Positions 43,576 to 55,407 of a stretch of DNA of 64,000 nucleotides are shown here, one piece after another. The stretch comes from Carettochelys insculpta. Lineage: Eukaryota > Chordata > Testudines > Carettochelyidae. The notes below the pieces were generated by a model that had not been told where the DNA came from, did not search any database, and saw only the letters and a program-made list of their open reading frames with translations. The translations under genes and the position numbers were made by a program. How positions within the stretch are numbered: position 1 is the stretch's first letter; each line of letters begins with the position of its first letter. The stretch lies in assembly GCF_033958435.1 (NCBI RefSeq), contig NC_134152.1:23410001-23474000 (forward strand). Direction: 5' to 3'.

Positions 43576-46500
43576 AGCTATCTTAATTAACATCATATAT
43601 TTGGCTCTGGTAGGTGAAATCAAACTTGAATTTCTGCAGTACTTCTTGGATCTGCTCAGATGTTTTAAAATCTAACCCTCATCGTTGTATTTTCTGGCCA
43701 CCTGCTTCTCTTTACAATGTAAAAAGTCAGCTGCTCTCAGTGAACATGCACAGGGATGGTACTTTTTTGAATTTACAGTGGCATTAATTCAGGTATTCAT
43801 TTCTTGGTAGACAGTTGGCCATGATTAAACTTAGCTTCCTAAATATATTTAATGATCTTTGGCATTTTGACAAGCAAAGTCAGTCAAGCAGTGTTATGTG
43901 TTTTTGAAACATGAACATAACAAGACTTCAACAGAAACTTCCATGAGGGAGATCTGAATATTTTTTGTGTATCAAGTTGAAATGAAGACTAGAAAGGTGT
44001 TTGGTATTTTCAGTGTAGTCTGATACCTTCAGCAATGAATTTTCTTACTTTTCTTGCCTGAAGGTGGACCTTTTACTTCCATTTTGCAAAATGATTTGTT
44101 TTTTCTAATGGAAATATGTTAAAACTTAATAAAATGAAATATAAAACACAAGACAAGGAAAATGCAACTAAATCATAGTTATTAATACTGTCTGGTGGAA
44201 ATAGCTAGAAGCATGGTCAGGAATAGAAAATAGAATCAGAAAATATACCTGTCTTTTGGTTTTATGTTAATAATGTAATTAGTGAAGAGAAAAAAGCAAG
44301 GATGTTTTCTTTGCTCTCTCTAAGAATTTCAAGAATTGAACAAGTGATCCCCAGGTAATACTAGAATCCACAATTATCTCATGTCTTAATAAGAACTTGT
44401 CAGGGATAAAATACCTTGGGCCACATACAAACCATCTCTGTGGAGGCACGGTGTACATCACTGAATGTTAAAATTGCTGGTGTAAAATGTGGGCTGCAGG
44501 AGTAAGACATTTCTTGGTAGTTTTGATATTTTTTTCCTGTGCAAGATAAGCAGGAAGTGGCATGTTTGTGGGAAACGTAGGACTTTTTGTTAAAATGTTT
44601 CCCTTGGGCCTAAAAGCTTCAGTTTGGGGCAGCACCACCATTTATCTTGTCTCCATATGGTAATTTTAAGACCCACACAGATATTGTAATTGCTAGTTTC
44701 TTATTGACCTCATCTGCGATTTCTGTGCGTGGAAATAGTAATCTTCGTGTTCCAGTAATAACATTGCCTCATGCCTAGTAAATTCTCAAGAAAGTTCATA
44801 GCTGTGGTTCTTCTTCAAAATACCTCCTGTTTTCAAGTTAGACTAAACCTATAGTACGTTTGTTACTTTCTTGATTCTTGGTTTAAAAACTCCCTCTTGA
44901 AACCCCCCACGCCCCAAAAAGGAGAGAGAAGCCATTCTTATTGTGATTATTATAAGATAAAAACTATTTTAAAAACTAGTTTGAACTGTGTGGGTGTTGT
45001 GGTGTGCTGCTCATCTTTAGCTTCTTGGTTTCATTTTGGGAAGTTGTGTGGGTTGTGGGTTCTTTTCCAAGTGCATAAAGCTTCAGTGAGGTTTTTTTGT
45101 TTTGTTTTTTCTCCAAAGCAGCTTTACTGGTTAGAACCTGACCTTCCAATCTCTTCTGAGATAGGAACTCTCCCTTCTGCTTGTCTGGTAGTGACAATTT
45201 AATCACTGTCTCACCACATGGAAAACTTAACCAGTCCCTTATAAAATGACTTAAAAATAAATAAAGAAATACCAGCTAATTGATTTTGAGAGATTGTTGT
45301 CTTCCTAAAGTGCAGTTACCCTGCAAATTTCTTTTATGAAAAAGTACATCTAAGCATATCTCAGATTATTTTGTCTTATTTTAATATGCTAAATCTGATG
45401 GCTCCTGTTTACAGAGTGAATCAGTTTCCCAAATTCATGCATTTAAAAAGGTTATTAGGTCATGGTAGAGAGGAATGTTTTTTCAGCCTTCTGGAATGTA
45501 CACTTGAATGTGCCAACAACAAGAATATCAATTTGTGAAGTTTTTTTCATATTATTGGAAGAAGTTCTGATATGCCAAATAATGGTTGTTTGTGACTTGC
45601 TTATAACAAGAATTAAAATATCCCCTTCCCTAGGAATGAAATGCTGTAGGTGATCAACAACTTTTTGTAATGGAGCATTGTTGAGTAGTTACAGAATATG
45701 AATGCCTGGTTATGAGTCTGAGGTTCTGTTCTAGGTTCTGCAGTGCTCTTTGTTACACTTCGCAAAAGTACAGACACACTCCTGAATTCCGTTTTTCCCA
45801 TTGACTGATTGGTAATTTGGCATTGTTCCCTTTTATATAGGAATGTCTTCATCAACAGCTGAAATTTGGCCACTATTGGAATCAGAGTGGAAGATAGCAG
45901 CTGTAAAACAGCACATGGTATTGCAACACACTAGTCAAGGACAGAAACCGAAGACTGCTATGAAATTCAGCTAAGTTTAAAGGAGGAACTTTGAGAAATC
46001 ATGTACTGTCTGTATAATCCTGTCTGTCCATGATGCTGTCCTATGAAAATTTCTGTGGAATCTTTTGTGGTCACAAATATGGTCCCAGCTTTGTTTATGC
46101 TTCATGTCTAACAGTTGGAAAGTACTCTTTGATTTAATAGAAAAGAGGAAAGTTTGAGGGGGTGGGAGTGGGAGAGACCACCCAGAGAATATCAGTTCAG
46201 AGGATGGGTCAGTTTTGTTCCAACAGTTGTATATCTGTTAATTTTCCGCGGGACATACAATTAACAGGCCAATAGATACTGGACAAGGAGAGGCTTAATA
46301 ATCTTACTTATTATAAATATCAGTATATCTGTACTAAAATACCACCTGCAAAAGCTAGTTCAGACTCTCTCTCACATCACTTTTTTACTAAGACTGGGAA
46401 TACAATTTCTGACATAATAATGCAGCAGTTTTGGGCTCACTTTTCTCTTCCAAGGAAGATGGGTTGCAGGAAGGATGTTAAAGAAAGAAAACCTTTAACC

Positions 46501-47814
46501 TTGAGAAATGATACCAGTTAACTCCACATCTCCTGTAATTTATCTTGCCTCTTAAATTGGATTGGAGAATAATTTCATGTTCTGTCTGGTACTGGTTCTT
46601 ACGTTGTTGTAGGATCTCTGCTTTGCTGGCTGGGAGCTGCTTTACTTTCCCTTTCACAGAGTTAACTCTGAAATCGGCTAACTGGGAAGCAGAGCACATT
46701 TGTCTTAGACAGGAGGAAAGACAGACCAGGGGACATGGCTTAGTCAGTCTGCAACTTTATTACTTAATGCATCTGGGAACTAAGCAGCAAAAATTCACAC
46801 TGTACAGGTCAGGATTTCTGCCTCCATCATTCCATATGGTGGAGGGCTGCTGTTCTCAGTGGAGCAAGAACCAGCATGAGCCATTTGCTAAATTGTTACA
46901 CCTGTTAACTTTACTGCTGACCTTTCCCTCAGGGTCCCTGAGCTGCTATAGCAAAAGCAAGGAAACAAAAAACAAACAAAAAACCAGTTAACTAAATAAC
47001 CATCTTGCCCTGACCCATCTGACAATGAGGGGAAATTCCTTTCCATTCCCCAAAAAAGCAGCTAGTGCAATTGCCTGCATCATGCTATAAACCCAGTACT
47101 ATGCTAATCCTATGGGTTGGTTGGTGGATGCTACTAATTGGGCATAAGAGGGGGCTCGGGCCAAAGGGGAAGGGGTAATGCCATCTCTGGGGTGCACAAG
47201 GTAAAGCACGTTACTTAACCCTCACTGGCCTGCTCACCATCTGAGGTGATGCTTACCTTCCCAATTCCCAAAGGAGTGGGGGATCCTTAAAGAAATCTCT
47301 GTACCCTTTTTTCACCAGTTCAGACAAACCCTTCTCGCTTTGGGTTTACGTTCTCACCTCTCAGGCAGTGAGTAAAGATTGAAAGACAGGCCAAGAAGTA
47401 GGATTTGCAAAACTAAAGAACTATCCCAGACTATTTACAAGGCATTATCAATGTACCAGAAGTAATATAATGTTTGCTCTCGGGGAGTATGGTGAAATCA
47501 AAGATCTGATCTTAGAGACGATTAGATTTCTTTTTAGACCCTGGGATGTGTTCCTGGTTGTCACTCAACTGAGGGGCTTTCCTTGCTCCTACTTGTGTGT
47601 GTCACAGTCTTCTTTAGACACCGCTGTATTGAATATATTGCATTTTCACAGGCACTGAGATTATTTTTGAATTATTTCTGAAGTGGGTTTTCTTGCAGTT
47701 CTTTCCTTTATCTGCAAACTGGTATGTAGGATTTTTGTAGTCTTTTTCTCTCCAAAACTGATTAGATAAACAGATATTTAAATAGCTCCAGCAGTTTTTC
47801 AGGTGCTTACCAAA
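43576..47814. other. Intron 1: no feature recognised (4.2 kb)
   Basis: Long AT-rich stretch without a repeat I can name, the cleanest part of intron 1. The open frame at 46545-46991 (148 codons) has no recognisable domain. Conserved non-coding elements could lie here but cannot be identified from one sequence. Confidence 0.45.
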
Positions 47815-47817
47815 TAA

Positions 47818-48093
47818 GGCTGTGTCTACACTAGGCAAGGTAAGCCAAACTCAGATATACAATCCTAGTTACGGCAGTTGCATAGCTAGAATCGACTTCT
47901 CTGTGCTCAGCTTACTTGGCTGTCCCAACTGAACAAGGTCAACAAGAGAGTTTCCCAAGGTGCACAGGGGTCGACTGCAACCCCCTGTGCAACCCCCAAC
48001 AGGTTGATTTCATGTGTCCTTACCAGAAGCTCGAAACTGAACCGTGGAAGATTGGTCCACTCAGAGTTGATCTTCCAGGCTAGTGTAGTATGG
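47818..48093. mobile_element. PIF/Harbinger-like MITE (276 bp)
   Basis: Left end GGCTGTGTCTACACTAGGC, right end CCAGGCTAGTGTAGTATGG (reverse complement CCATACTACACTAGCCTGG). Flanks TAA (47815-47817) and TTA (48094-48096) fit a T-W-A target. TIRs are diverged. Confidence 0.68.
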
Positions 48094-48096
48094 TTA

Positions 48097-48655
48097 TGAA
48101 GACAGGATCTCACCACCCTTCCAAGAAGGGTGCAACCTAGTGCAAAGGAGGGGTGAAGGAAATCATTGGCAAACAGAAATATAAAATGATGCGTTTTGCA
48201 CATGACTCATGGATTCTGTTCATTTTCATGCTATTACATTTGAAGTTGTCAGCCTTCAAAAAATACTGGTGGTTTGTTTTCCACAGCTTCTTGAAGAAAT
48301 GCATATTTGATGTGAGTCTTCCAAGACTAGATAGTTCTGGTTGTTTTGGTGGCATAATTCTTAAATTTTAATGTAGTATTGGTAATACAAGCTGCAGTAT
48401 AAAACGTGACTGTCTCTAGTGGAGTAACTGTACTGAACCACAAAGATGTGGATTTTTTTTAAATGAGCAGTCATGTAATTAATCAGTATTAAAACTATAC
48501 TGACATATGAAGTAACTTACAAAAGATCCTGTTTGGTATTTTTGTGTGACTGTGATGTTGAAGGCTTACTTATGGAAAATTCACTTAAGAGAAGATGAGC
48601 CAAGTGGCATGATCAGATTTGAAAAAAATTCACTATGCTATTTTAAAAATAGCAA
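48097..48655. other. Intron 1: no feature recognised
   Basis: AT-rich intronic DNA. Confidence 0.5.
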
Positions 48656-48657
48656 TA

Positions 48658-49273
48658 CAGTAAACACTCCATTTAATGGACTAGTGGGGGCGGGTGTCCG
48701 TTATTCCCAAAAGTCTGTTAAATGTGAGGGTTTACTGTATGGTGGTGCACTGACCTTCTCTGCTCATCCCCATGCTCTGGGCAGAGCGTGGCAGCTCCTC
48801 TGAGCTTCCAGCTCCCCGCACAAAGGGCAGACCGCGGCAGCTCCTCCTGGTTCTGAGCCTCCTGCAGTCTGCCCTCAGCACAGTGGCTCCTCTCGGCTCT
48901 GAGCCGCCCCACTCTGCCCTGAGCATGGTGTCATCTCACTACTCTGAGCTGCAACGCTCTGCCCTGAGAGCGGTGGTGCTTCCTGGCTGTCTGAGCCGCC
49001 TGTGTTCTGTCTGGTCCCAGCTGCTGCAGCAGTCTCTGCTATCATGGTGGCCCCGGGGGCTCCTCCAGCCTGGTGGGGTGGACCCAGCCCCTGCAGTGGT
49101 TCTGGAAGCTCTTACAGCCACTCTGGGGGACCCAGTGGTGATGGCGGTTCTGGTGCATTTCAGTAAATGTACAAGTATACTTTCTTTGTGGTGTGCGTGT
49201 GGGGGGAGGCTAATGTATGTCTATTATTCACTATGTCTCTAGACTCAGGGTCTGCTCTATCGAGGGTTTACTG
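48658..49273. mobile_element. TA-flanked TIR element with an internal extra right end
   Basis: Left end CAGTAAACACTCCATTTAAT (48658), outer right end CGAGGGTTTACTG (to 49273), TA on both sides (48656-48657, 49274-49275). A second right end, AAATGTGAGGGTTTACTG, stops at 48737 and is also followed by TA. So the first 80 bp alone form a complete miniature element. The core between 48740 and 49150 is GC-rich and repetitive (repeated CTCTGAGC and CTGCCCTGAG). Confidence 0.75.
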
Positions 49274-49275
49274 TA

Positions 49276-50449
49276 TGTATTTAACACTAACCTACAAAGG
49301 CTCTGCTGTTTTGTGTTTTCATGTATATCCACCCCCATCTCTTTAGTAACTAGCTAAACATATAACTTGGACTATGAATCCCCCCATTAATCTTCAATAA
49401 AATATTAGTTAATATATTGACTTCATGTTTACTAGTAGCTGCAAGATTGAATCTTCATGAAAATGAAATATTCTGAGGTAGCAATATCTTTCATAAGACT
49501 GGTAACATTAAATATAAAATGGCTCTTGTGTAAAGAGTTGAAGATAGTACTCAAATGTGACTATACAGTTGCAGTTTACTCACTATACTGAAATATTTTT
49601 TTCCATTAAAAATTCCAGGAAGGTTTTTGTTTGGCTTGAGTATTTAAATGGACATCCTCACTCCTCCTACCCTATGTATGTCATGTTCAGAAACGTTGAA
49701 CTTCATAAATTTTGGAAATGACTCATAGATAGCATATAGGAAATGAGTAATACAGAAGAAAGATGTAATATTGTATTCTGAGATATGCCTCTGTATTGTT
49801 CCAGATCTGTATTTGTGTAATCTCAAAAGTTTGTATCAATTACAGACGTTGGTCCAAGAAATGATATTACCTCCCCCAACTTGTCTCTTCATTATACAAC
49901 TCAAAAAATAGGTGTATTATTTAGAGACACTAAAATGATTTGTGACAGTAGAATGTTCATTGGGAACCACTGAGGTCTTATGATTGTAACAATGGATTTG
50001 GGTTTGTTTTAGTCAGCTTGCTACGAAGATGCAGTAAGCCTACATGCTAAAAATCTGAATGACATTTTGAAACCTTTTATGTGAGCATTACAGCAATTGT
50101 ATTTATTTTTAAATGGGACTTTGTTAATGGAGCAGATTCTGCTTGCATTTGATACCACAGTGACTTCTGCTGCCTTTTTGCCATGCACAGCCTCTGGTGC
50201 TGATAGCATGGTGGAAGACACCTTCATAAAACTTAAACTAGATTACCTGCTACTTTGTTCTGTAAAGACTAGTATCACCATGGTGATTGTTGGTTTAGCT
50301 AGTACTGCTGCAAATATTTGTTTTTGTGGTGTAACTTTAGTTATTTTGAATGGAATTATGTCAAAGGGAAATACTTCATCAGTGTTTCTCATGTTGAAAA
50401 ATGATACATTTTATCTCTGACAAACCTTTTAATTTATTTCATGTAAATT
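49276..50449. other. Intron 1: no feature recognised
   Basis: AT-rich intronic DNA. The open frame 50097-50420 (107 codons) shows no known domain. Confidence 0.5.
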
Positions 50450-50519
50450 TTTTGTGTTTATATGGGTCTCCCATTTCAGTAGTATCTGATGTCCTTGCAG
50501 TCTGTAATGCATTTATCAC

Positions 50520-50905
50520 AACACTTCTCTGAGATACAGAAATACTGTTCTTCCCATTTTATTGAGGAATTGAGAGACGGAATCTGGGCTTGTCTAGAGG
50601 GAGAACGTATGGCAAGCTGGGGTGTAAATCTAACATGTAATGTAACCTTCCGTGCACTGTGTCTGTGTGGAGCCTGCTGCCATGCACTAAAAGTTCTGTA
50701 ATGCTCATTGACTTACTCTGATGGGCGTACTCCTAATGTGCCGTAGCTGGAGCCACGTGGGCAGTTTGTGTGTGTCATATGATGGCACTGTAGCTTTACA
50801 CCCCCGTTTGCCATGCACACGCAGTCTAGACAAGTCCTAACTGATTTGCCCAGAGTCCCATTGGAAGCCTGTGGTGGAGGAGGGACTAGTGTAATGCAAA
50901 CTCAA
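50520..50905 (-). repeat. MIR (CORE-SINE), minus strand, split by a MITE
   Basis: Left part TTCCCATTTTATTGAGGAAT with TGAGAGA and right part TAACTGATTTGCCCAGAGTC with CCATTGGAAGCCTGTGGTGG follow the reverse-complement order of the MIR consensus (…cccattttaca… gagg… aagt.acttgcccaaggtcac…). The two halves join at the MITE insertion 50586-50837. Confidence 0.72.
50586..50837. mobile_element. MITE (252 bp) inserted in MIR
   Basis: Left end GGGCTTGTCTAGAGGGAGAA then CGTATGGCAAGCTGGGGTGT. The right end is the reverse complement of GGACTTGTCTAGACTGCGTG then TGCATGGCAAACGGGGGTGT. Inverted repeats extend about 45 bp with mismatches. The 3-bp flanks TCT and TAA do not form a clear duplication. Probably of the same broad GTCTACAC/GTCTAGAC Harbinger-like group. 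Confidence 0.75.
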
Positions 50906-52559
50906 ATCCTTAAAGTTTGTGCTTTCAATGTTCACAGAGCAGAGTTACAGTGCAGCGCTTGGTGTGTCTTAATGTACTCTGTTTAGAATCATCTTTCCCT
51001 GCTGATGTTTTCCCTTTTCTGTCGAGCAGACCAAAAATTTTGTAATTTCCTAGAGCGGTTGGGGAGGAGGGGGAGAAAAGACATTGAATCACCTGGGGAT
51101 GTCAGGCATGGCTAGGGGATATACGGGTGGGTGGTGAAGTGCAGGCCATCTGGCAGGACCAGTAGACATGCAGGGAGGGAGTGGGGGAATGTGCAGAGCT
51201 CCTAATCTGCCCCGAGCCCTTCCAGAGAGAGCAGCTTGCTAGGAGGATTTGAGGACTATCACTGGCCTTAAGTTTAATTGAGTTTGAGACTTGCGTTCTA
51301 TAGCCTGCTAAATGCACATGTATTAGATAAAGGAAAAGGCTTTTGCCATTTAAAATTATTACATTTTTTATGCATGTCTCTTGCAATAGAGCCCTTGCTA
51401 ATTATTTTAATAGCTGCCTGCTGAGCTTCGGCGGCAAGCTGCTCTGTCATCTAAACAAAAACCTTTCCATGAGAACGGCTAGCATTCAAACTGTTAACCA
51501 CACCACATGATAATCTGAAAGAACTGTGAATACTGTTACTTATTGAGCACTGACAATGTGTTCAGTGTAGTACAAACAAATGAGATACAGCTCCTGCCCT
51601 ATGATGCTTACTAAAGAGGAAGGAAAAATCGAATTGTCCAGAAAACTGTGAAGAAGTTACTGAAGCTATACCTCAGATTTCCAGCCTGCCAGACTAGGAC
51701 AACCAGAGCAGGATTTGGGAAGAGCTTGTTGTTAGGCAGAGGTGCAGCTGCATGTATGTGCTTGAAAGTTCGGTAAGAATTACTTTTATCAGCAGGGTAA
51801 CAGTCTTAATTCAGCGTAGTTAATAGTTGAGAAGTTATTTTAAATATGACAAACTATTACTTAAATATTATTGTAAAACACTGAATATATGAGATGCTAT
51901 GTTAATGTTTTCCAACTGTGACCTTATCTGGAATGAATAAAAATGTTACCTGCTGATACAATTGCTGTTAAAGATGCCAGCATTGCTGCATGTACCTGTA
52001 CCTGTCATACAAAACAACCAAGCAAAATTTAATATTGAATTGTGCCCTGTAGCCTGAGGCTGATTTCAGACCATATGTCCATAAAGTACCTATATATAAA
52101 TATTGTAATTATTTCTTGCAAGATGTGATGAACGTATGTGCTTTACAAGCCATAGTACATTTTGTAAATCTAAATAAGGTAAATTTTAGGCATCTCTTAA
52201 AAATAATTATTAACAACTTCGACCCATCGCTAGTATAATTCTAATTTTTATATGAATTTGGTCACTTGAGTGTAGACCCATCATAAAATCCATTATGTGA
52301 TAATGAGTCCCCAGCAGTTGTATTGCTTTCTTTGAATGCTAGAATCTTTTGGGGGTGACGTTAATTCAGTTACTTTATTTGATTTCTAAAGTGGACGTTT
52401 AGTACTAAGAGATACATGCCATTTTCCCCTCATATTTTTAGCTAAAAAAAATTCTGCAGTTTCTTTTTTAAAATTGCCTTTCTTAGCTAAACTAATAGAT
52501 ACAGCTGATATTTAATTTGTCTGTGAATGCTAACAGTATATGCATTTGCTTTTCTACAG
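50906..52559. other. Intron 1, 3' portion: no feature recognised apart from splice signals
   Basis: AT-rich intronic DNA ending in the acceptor TGCTTTTCTACAG. No repeat identified. Confidence 0.5.
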
Positions 52560-52642
52560 TACCGGATGATCTCTCCATAGAAGAGAGAGAAGAACTTTTA
52601 AACATTCGTCGCAGGAAAAAGGAACTAATTGATGATATTGAG
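52560..52642 (+). CDS. CYTH3: Cytohesin-3, coding exon 2 (residues 9-36)
   Basis: Completes the valine codon of exon 1 and encodes PDDLSIEEREELLNIRRRKK then ELIDDIE. This is the start of the N-terminal coiled coil that mediates cytohesin dimerisation and binding to scaffold partners such as GRASP/tamalin and CYTIP. Vertebrate CYTH3 has an almost identical stretch; CYTH1 and CYTH2 differ at several of these positions (they have a QEL form after IRRRK), which is why I choose CYTH3. Acceptor CTACAG, donor GTAATA at 52643. Length 83 nt, phase 1 in and 0 out. Confidence 0.95.
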
Positions 52643-54211
52643 GTAATAAATTTAATCTGTCAGGTAAAGAGGCAAAGATGACTGAAGACTACTTCAGTAC
52701 ATTTAATGTTATAGCAATATGTTATAGAGTATTTATAATTTTATGTTTTTTGGTAAAATTTTCAAAAGCACCAAATGACTTGAAAGTTAATTAAATTTGG
52801 GCTATTAAGTCACTTAGGTGCCTTTGGAAATTTCACTCAGAGAGTTAAGCATCTAAATCTTACTGATTTGCAGTGAGATTTAGGGCTTGTCTACATGAAT
52901 GACTTTATGGAAAATAGGTGTGAATCTACTCTCTGCTTCCGGATCAGACTAAATATTCATGTGCACCATGCTGATGCTCATTAAAAATTGGTTGTTGCTC
53001 TTGGATTGAATTCTTTCTGTTTCAAAAAGGACTAGATTAAAATGCATTAAAGAATTATTAATGTGCGTCAGAAGGTACAAATGAACAATTAGTTCATGAC
53101 AGGTTACTGTAGGCTGGATGCACGCCCCAGCTGGCTGTGAACTAATTATTTGGGCAGACAGGCTCTCAACCTCCTAAGTCATTCAAGTGCATTTGAAATT
53201 TTTTTCCTGAATCTATATAGTGCATTGTGTGGTATCTACATACACTTCATTTGTATAGTTAATACATCATATGCAGTGGTACTGTAGATGCTTGTTGAAA
53301 GTAGTGAACTGAGAACTTGGTGTAGAGAATTTTCATGCTCAAAATTATAATACTTGTGTTGGGAGTGAGACTATGAAAGAGGATAAAAGAAATATTCTGT
53401 TAAAGTTTAAGAATTTGGTGTCTGTGGCCAGTAGAGATGGCCCTACGCAGTGAATTTAGGATCAATCAGAACAGAATTGCAGCATAAGTTACTTTTGGGA
53501 GGAAGTTATTGGATCTAATGGCTCAGTTTCTAGTGATAAGACACAAATGTCTGTCTCTGAATTAATGGTGTTTTAAAGTTTAGACCTTGTATCTCAGATA
53601 GGCCACAACAATAGGCACAAAGAAGGCCACTGCTATTTTTGCAGAAAACCCTCCCACCATCCTGCATTATGATGCATTTTTGAAAAGGCCAGTAATGAAA
53701 GGGAGGGTTAGGAAACATGTCTAGGAATATGATTTCATCAGCTCACTGTCTTTGCACATAATCTGTGGCCTTCTCCTCCTTCCGTTTCCTTATTTAAGAT
53801 TACCATATTTGAACTTTCAATATAAATAATAAATAAACAAAAGACACACATCAGAGGGAGTGTATCTGTATCAGTATCTACCAACTCATGTTGTGTTAAC
53901 GTATTGTATGTACTGGTAACACTACCTCATTAATCTAGTCCTATTACTATTAAGATGTCCCAAGTAAGATTTTCCGTAGAGCCTCTCTTTCCCACATTGA
54001 ATTTTCACAATATAAAAGAGGGTTGTTCCCTTGTTAATGCTAATTTATGCCAGATTCTAGTAAAGCCTGATTGGGCATTTCTTTCACAACTTGGCTGACT
54101 TGTAAATAAGACAAAATCTACGTTGATCACCTTAACTTTATTTATGTCAGAGTCAATTCTTAAAAATGCTTTTAATATTGATCAGTTAATTTATTTTCCT
54201 TCTTTTGGCAG
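52643..54211 (+). other. CYTH3: CYTH3 intron 2 (1569 bp)
   Basis: Donor GTAATA, acceptor TTCTTTTGGCAG. A possible MITE relic begins at 52883 (GGGCTTGTCTACATGAATGA, preceded by TTA), but its right end, perhaps near 53165, is too degraded to call. The rest is AT-rich with nothing recognised. Confidence 0.75.
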
Positions 54212-54276
54212 CGGTTAAAATTTGAAATAGCAGAGGTTATGACAGAAATTGATAATCTCACTAGTGTAGAAGAAAG
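54212..54276 (+). CDS. CYTH3: Cytohesin-3, coding exon 3 (residues 37-57 plus two bases)
   Basis: Encodes RLKFEIAEVMTEIDNLTSVE then E, plus AG of a serine codon completed by exon 4. This is the second half of the coiled coil, with heptad-compatible spacing of L, I, V, I and L. It matches CYTH3 (IAEVMTEIDNLTSVEES) rather than CYTH1 (which has an IENLGSTEE-type end). Donor GTAAGT at 54277. Length 65 nt. Confidence 0.95.
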
Positions 54277-55340
54277 GTAAGTAACTCTGGCAAGCATTTC
54301 ACTTAGTAATAGGATACTGGCATACGTGTTTCAGGAACTGGAAACAAAAATTGTGTCTGTTATCAGGCACTGGATACAGTAAAATTCCTTTAATCCTGCC
54401 TCGATGATCTGGAAATCCTGACGGACCAGCATCCCCTGAGATACGCGTGCCTCGAAATTCATGTAAGTTGCGGGGGGGGTGCTTGGGTGGTGGGTTGGGG
54501 CCATGGGAGGGGGTGCAGGGGCATTAAACCTGTGGTGGGTTAGGGATGCCAGGGGCCAGGGGCTGGAAGTGAGCTGGGGTATGCAGGGGTTGGAGCAGGG
54601 GAGTGTGGGAGTTGGAGCTGGGGCGTGTGTGGGAGGTGAAGCTGCAGAAGCGTGCAGATGCGGAAGCTGCAGAAGCGTGGGGGTGGCAAAGCTACAGGAG
54701 CCTGGAGATGAAGCTGAGGAATCACAGGGTGCAGAAACTGCAGGAGCACAGGGGTGTAGGAGTCGCATGAGTGTGGGTGTGTTGAAGCTGAGAAAGCCAG
54801 GAGTGGTGATAAAGCTGCATGAGCACAGGATAGAGAAGCTGGGGATGTGCAGGAGTGGTGAGCCACAGCTGGGCGCAGGGGTGATGAGCTGTGACGGGGG
54901 TTTGAACTAGGGCCTGGGGGTTAGGGTGAAGTCCAGTAATCTGGAAAATTTGGTTTTTCGGCACCTGTCTGGTCCTGGATGTGCCGGATTAAAGGAATTT
55001 TACAGTATTTATAAACCTTTGCTTAGCTTGTTTTAAGGCATGCAGAATCCATTTAGAATTCATTTTGTCCTTAATGATCTGATAAAGTTTTTCGTATCCA
55101 GTACCCATGGTCTTGTGAAGCTATGATAACTAATAGATCCTTTGTGCAACAAGATGTTAAATAATAGACTATTTTTGGTTGTCAGTTTTTGGAAGTAAAT
55201 GCTTTATGATGATAGGGTTTTTGACCATGTAAAAATAAAATGAAAATGAAGATGAAAATATAAATGAAGTGAGCGAGTTTTAAAACCATTGTTTCTGTAA
55301 CGAGTAGCTGGTAACTTTTTTTTGTCTTCCAAACGAATAG
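54277..55340 (+). other. CYTH3: CYTH3 intron 3 (1064 bp), largely one MITE
   Basis: Donor GTAAGT, acceptor CCAAACGAATAG. The acceptor tract is TTTTTTTTGTCTTCC upstream of it. The element at 54377-55005 makes up 59 percent of the intron. Confidence 0.85.
54377..55005. mobile_element. TA-flanked TIR element (629 bp) inside intron 3
   Basis: TIRs CAGTAAAATTCCTTTAATCC (54377-54396) and GGATTAAAGGAATTTTACAG (54986-55005), differing at one position. TA at 54375-54376 and 55006-55007. The core is G-rich with repeated GCTGNAGNAGC and GCAGGAGC motifs. The high TIR identity suggests a comparatively young insertion, 100 bp downstream of exon 3. Confidence 0.88.
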
Positions 55341-55407
55341 CAAAACTACACAGAGAAATAAGCAAATAGCTATGGGAAGGAAGAAATTCAACATGGATCC
55401 TAAGAAG
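55341..55407 (+). CDS. CYTH3: Cytohesin-3, coding exon 4 (residues 58-80)
   Basis: Completes a serine codon and encodes KTTQRNKQIAMGRKKFNMDP then KK. This is the linker and first residues of the Sec7 domain, the ARF GEF module. GRKKFNMDPKKG is invariant in cytohesins; SKTTQRNKQIA is characteristic of CYTH3 (CYTH1 has ERKNMQRNKQVA). Acceptor GAATAG, donor GTACAG at 55408. The 67-nt length and phase suit cytohesin gene structure. The catalytic glutamate and the phosphoinositide-binding PH domain lie in exons beyond this window. Confidence 0.96.

Larger units (their letters stand above)
11200..52559 (+). other. CYTH3: CYTH3 intron 1 (41,360 bp)
   Basis: Bounded by donor GTAAGT at 11200 and acceptor TTGCTTTTCTACAG ending at 52559. 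It is packed with transposable elements annotated separately below. No additional coding exon was found in it. A large first intron is usual for cytohesin genes. Unassigned stretches are listed individually. Confidence 0.88.

Noticed and set aside
46545..46991. 148-codon frame in intron 1
   Set aside because: No domain, no repeat match and no flanking splice signals of note.
52883..53165. Harbinger-like MITE in intron 2
   Set aside because: Good left end (GGGCTTGTCTACAT after TTA), but the right end is too degraded to set boundaries; mentioned only in the intron entry.
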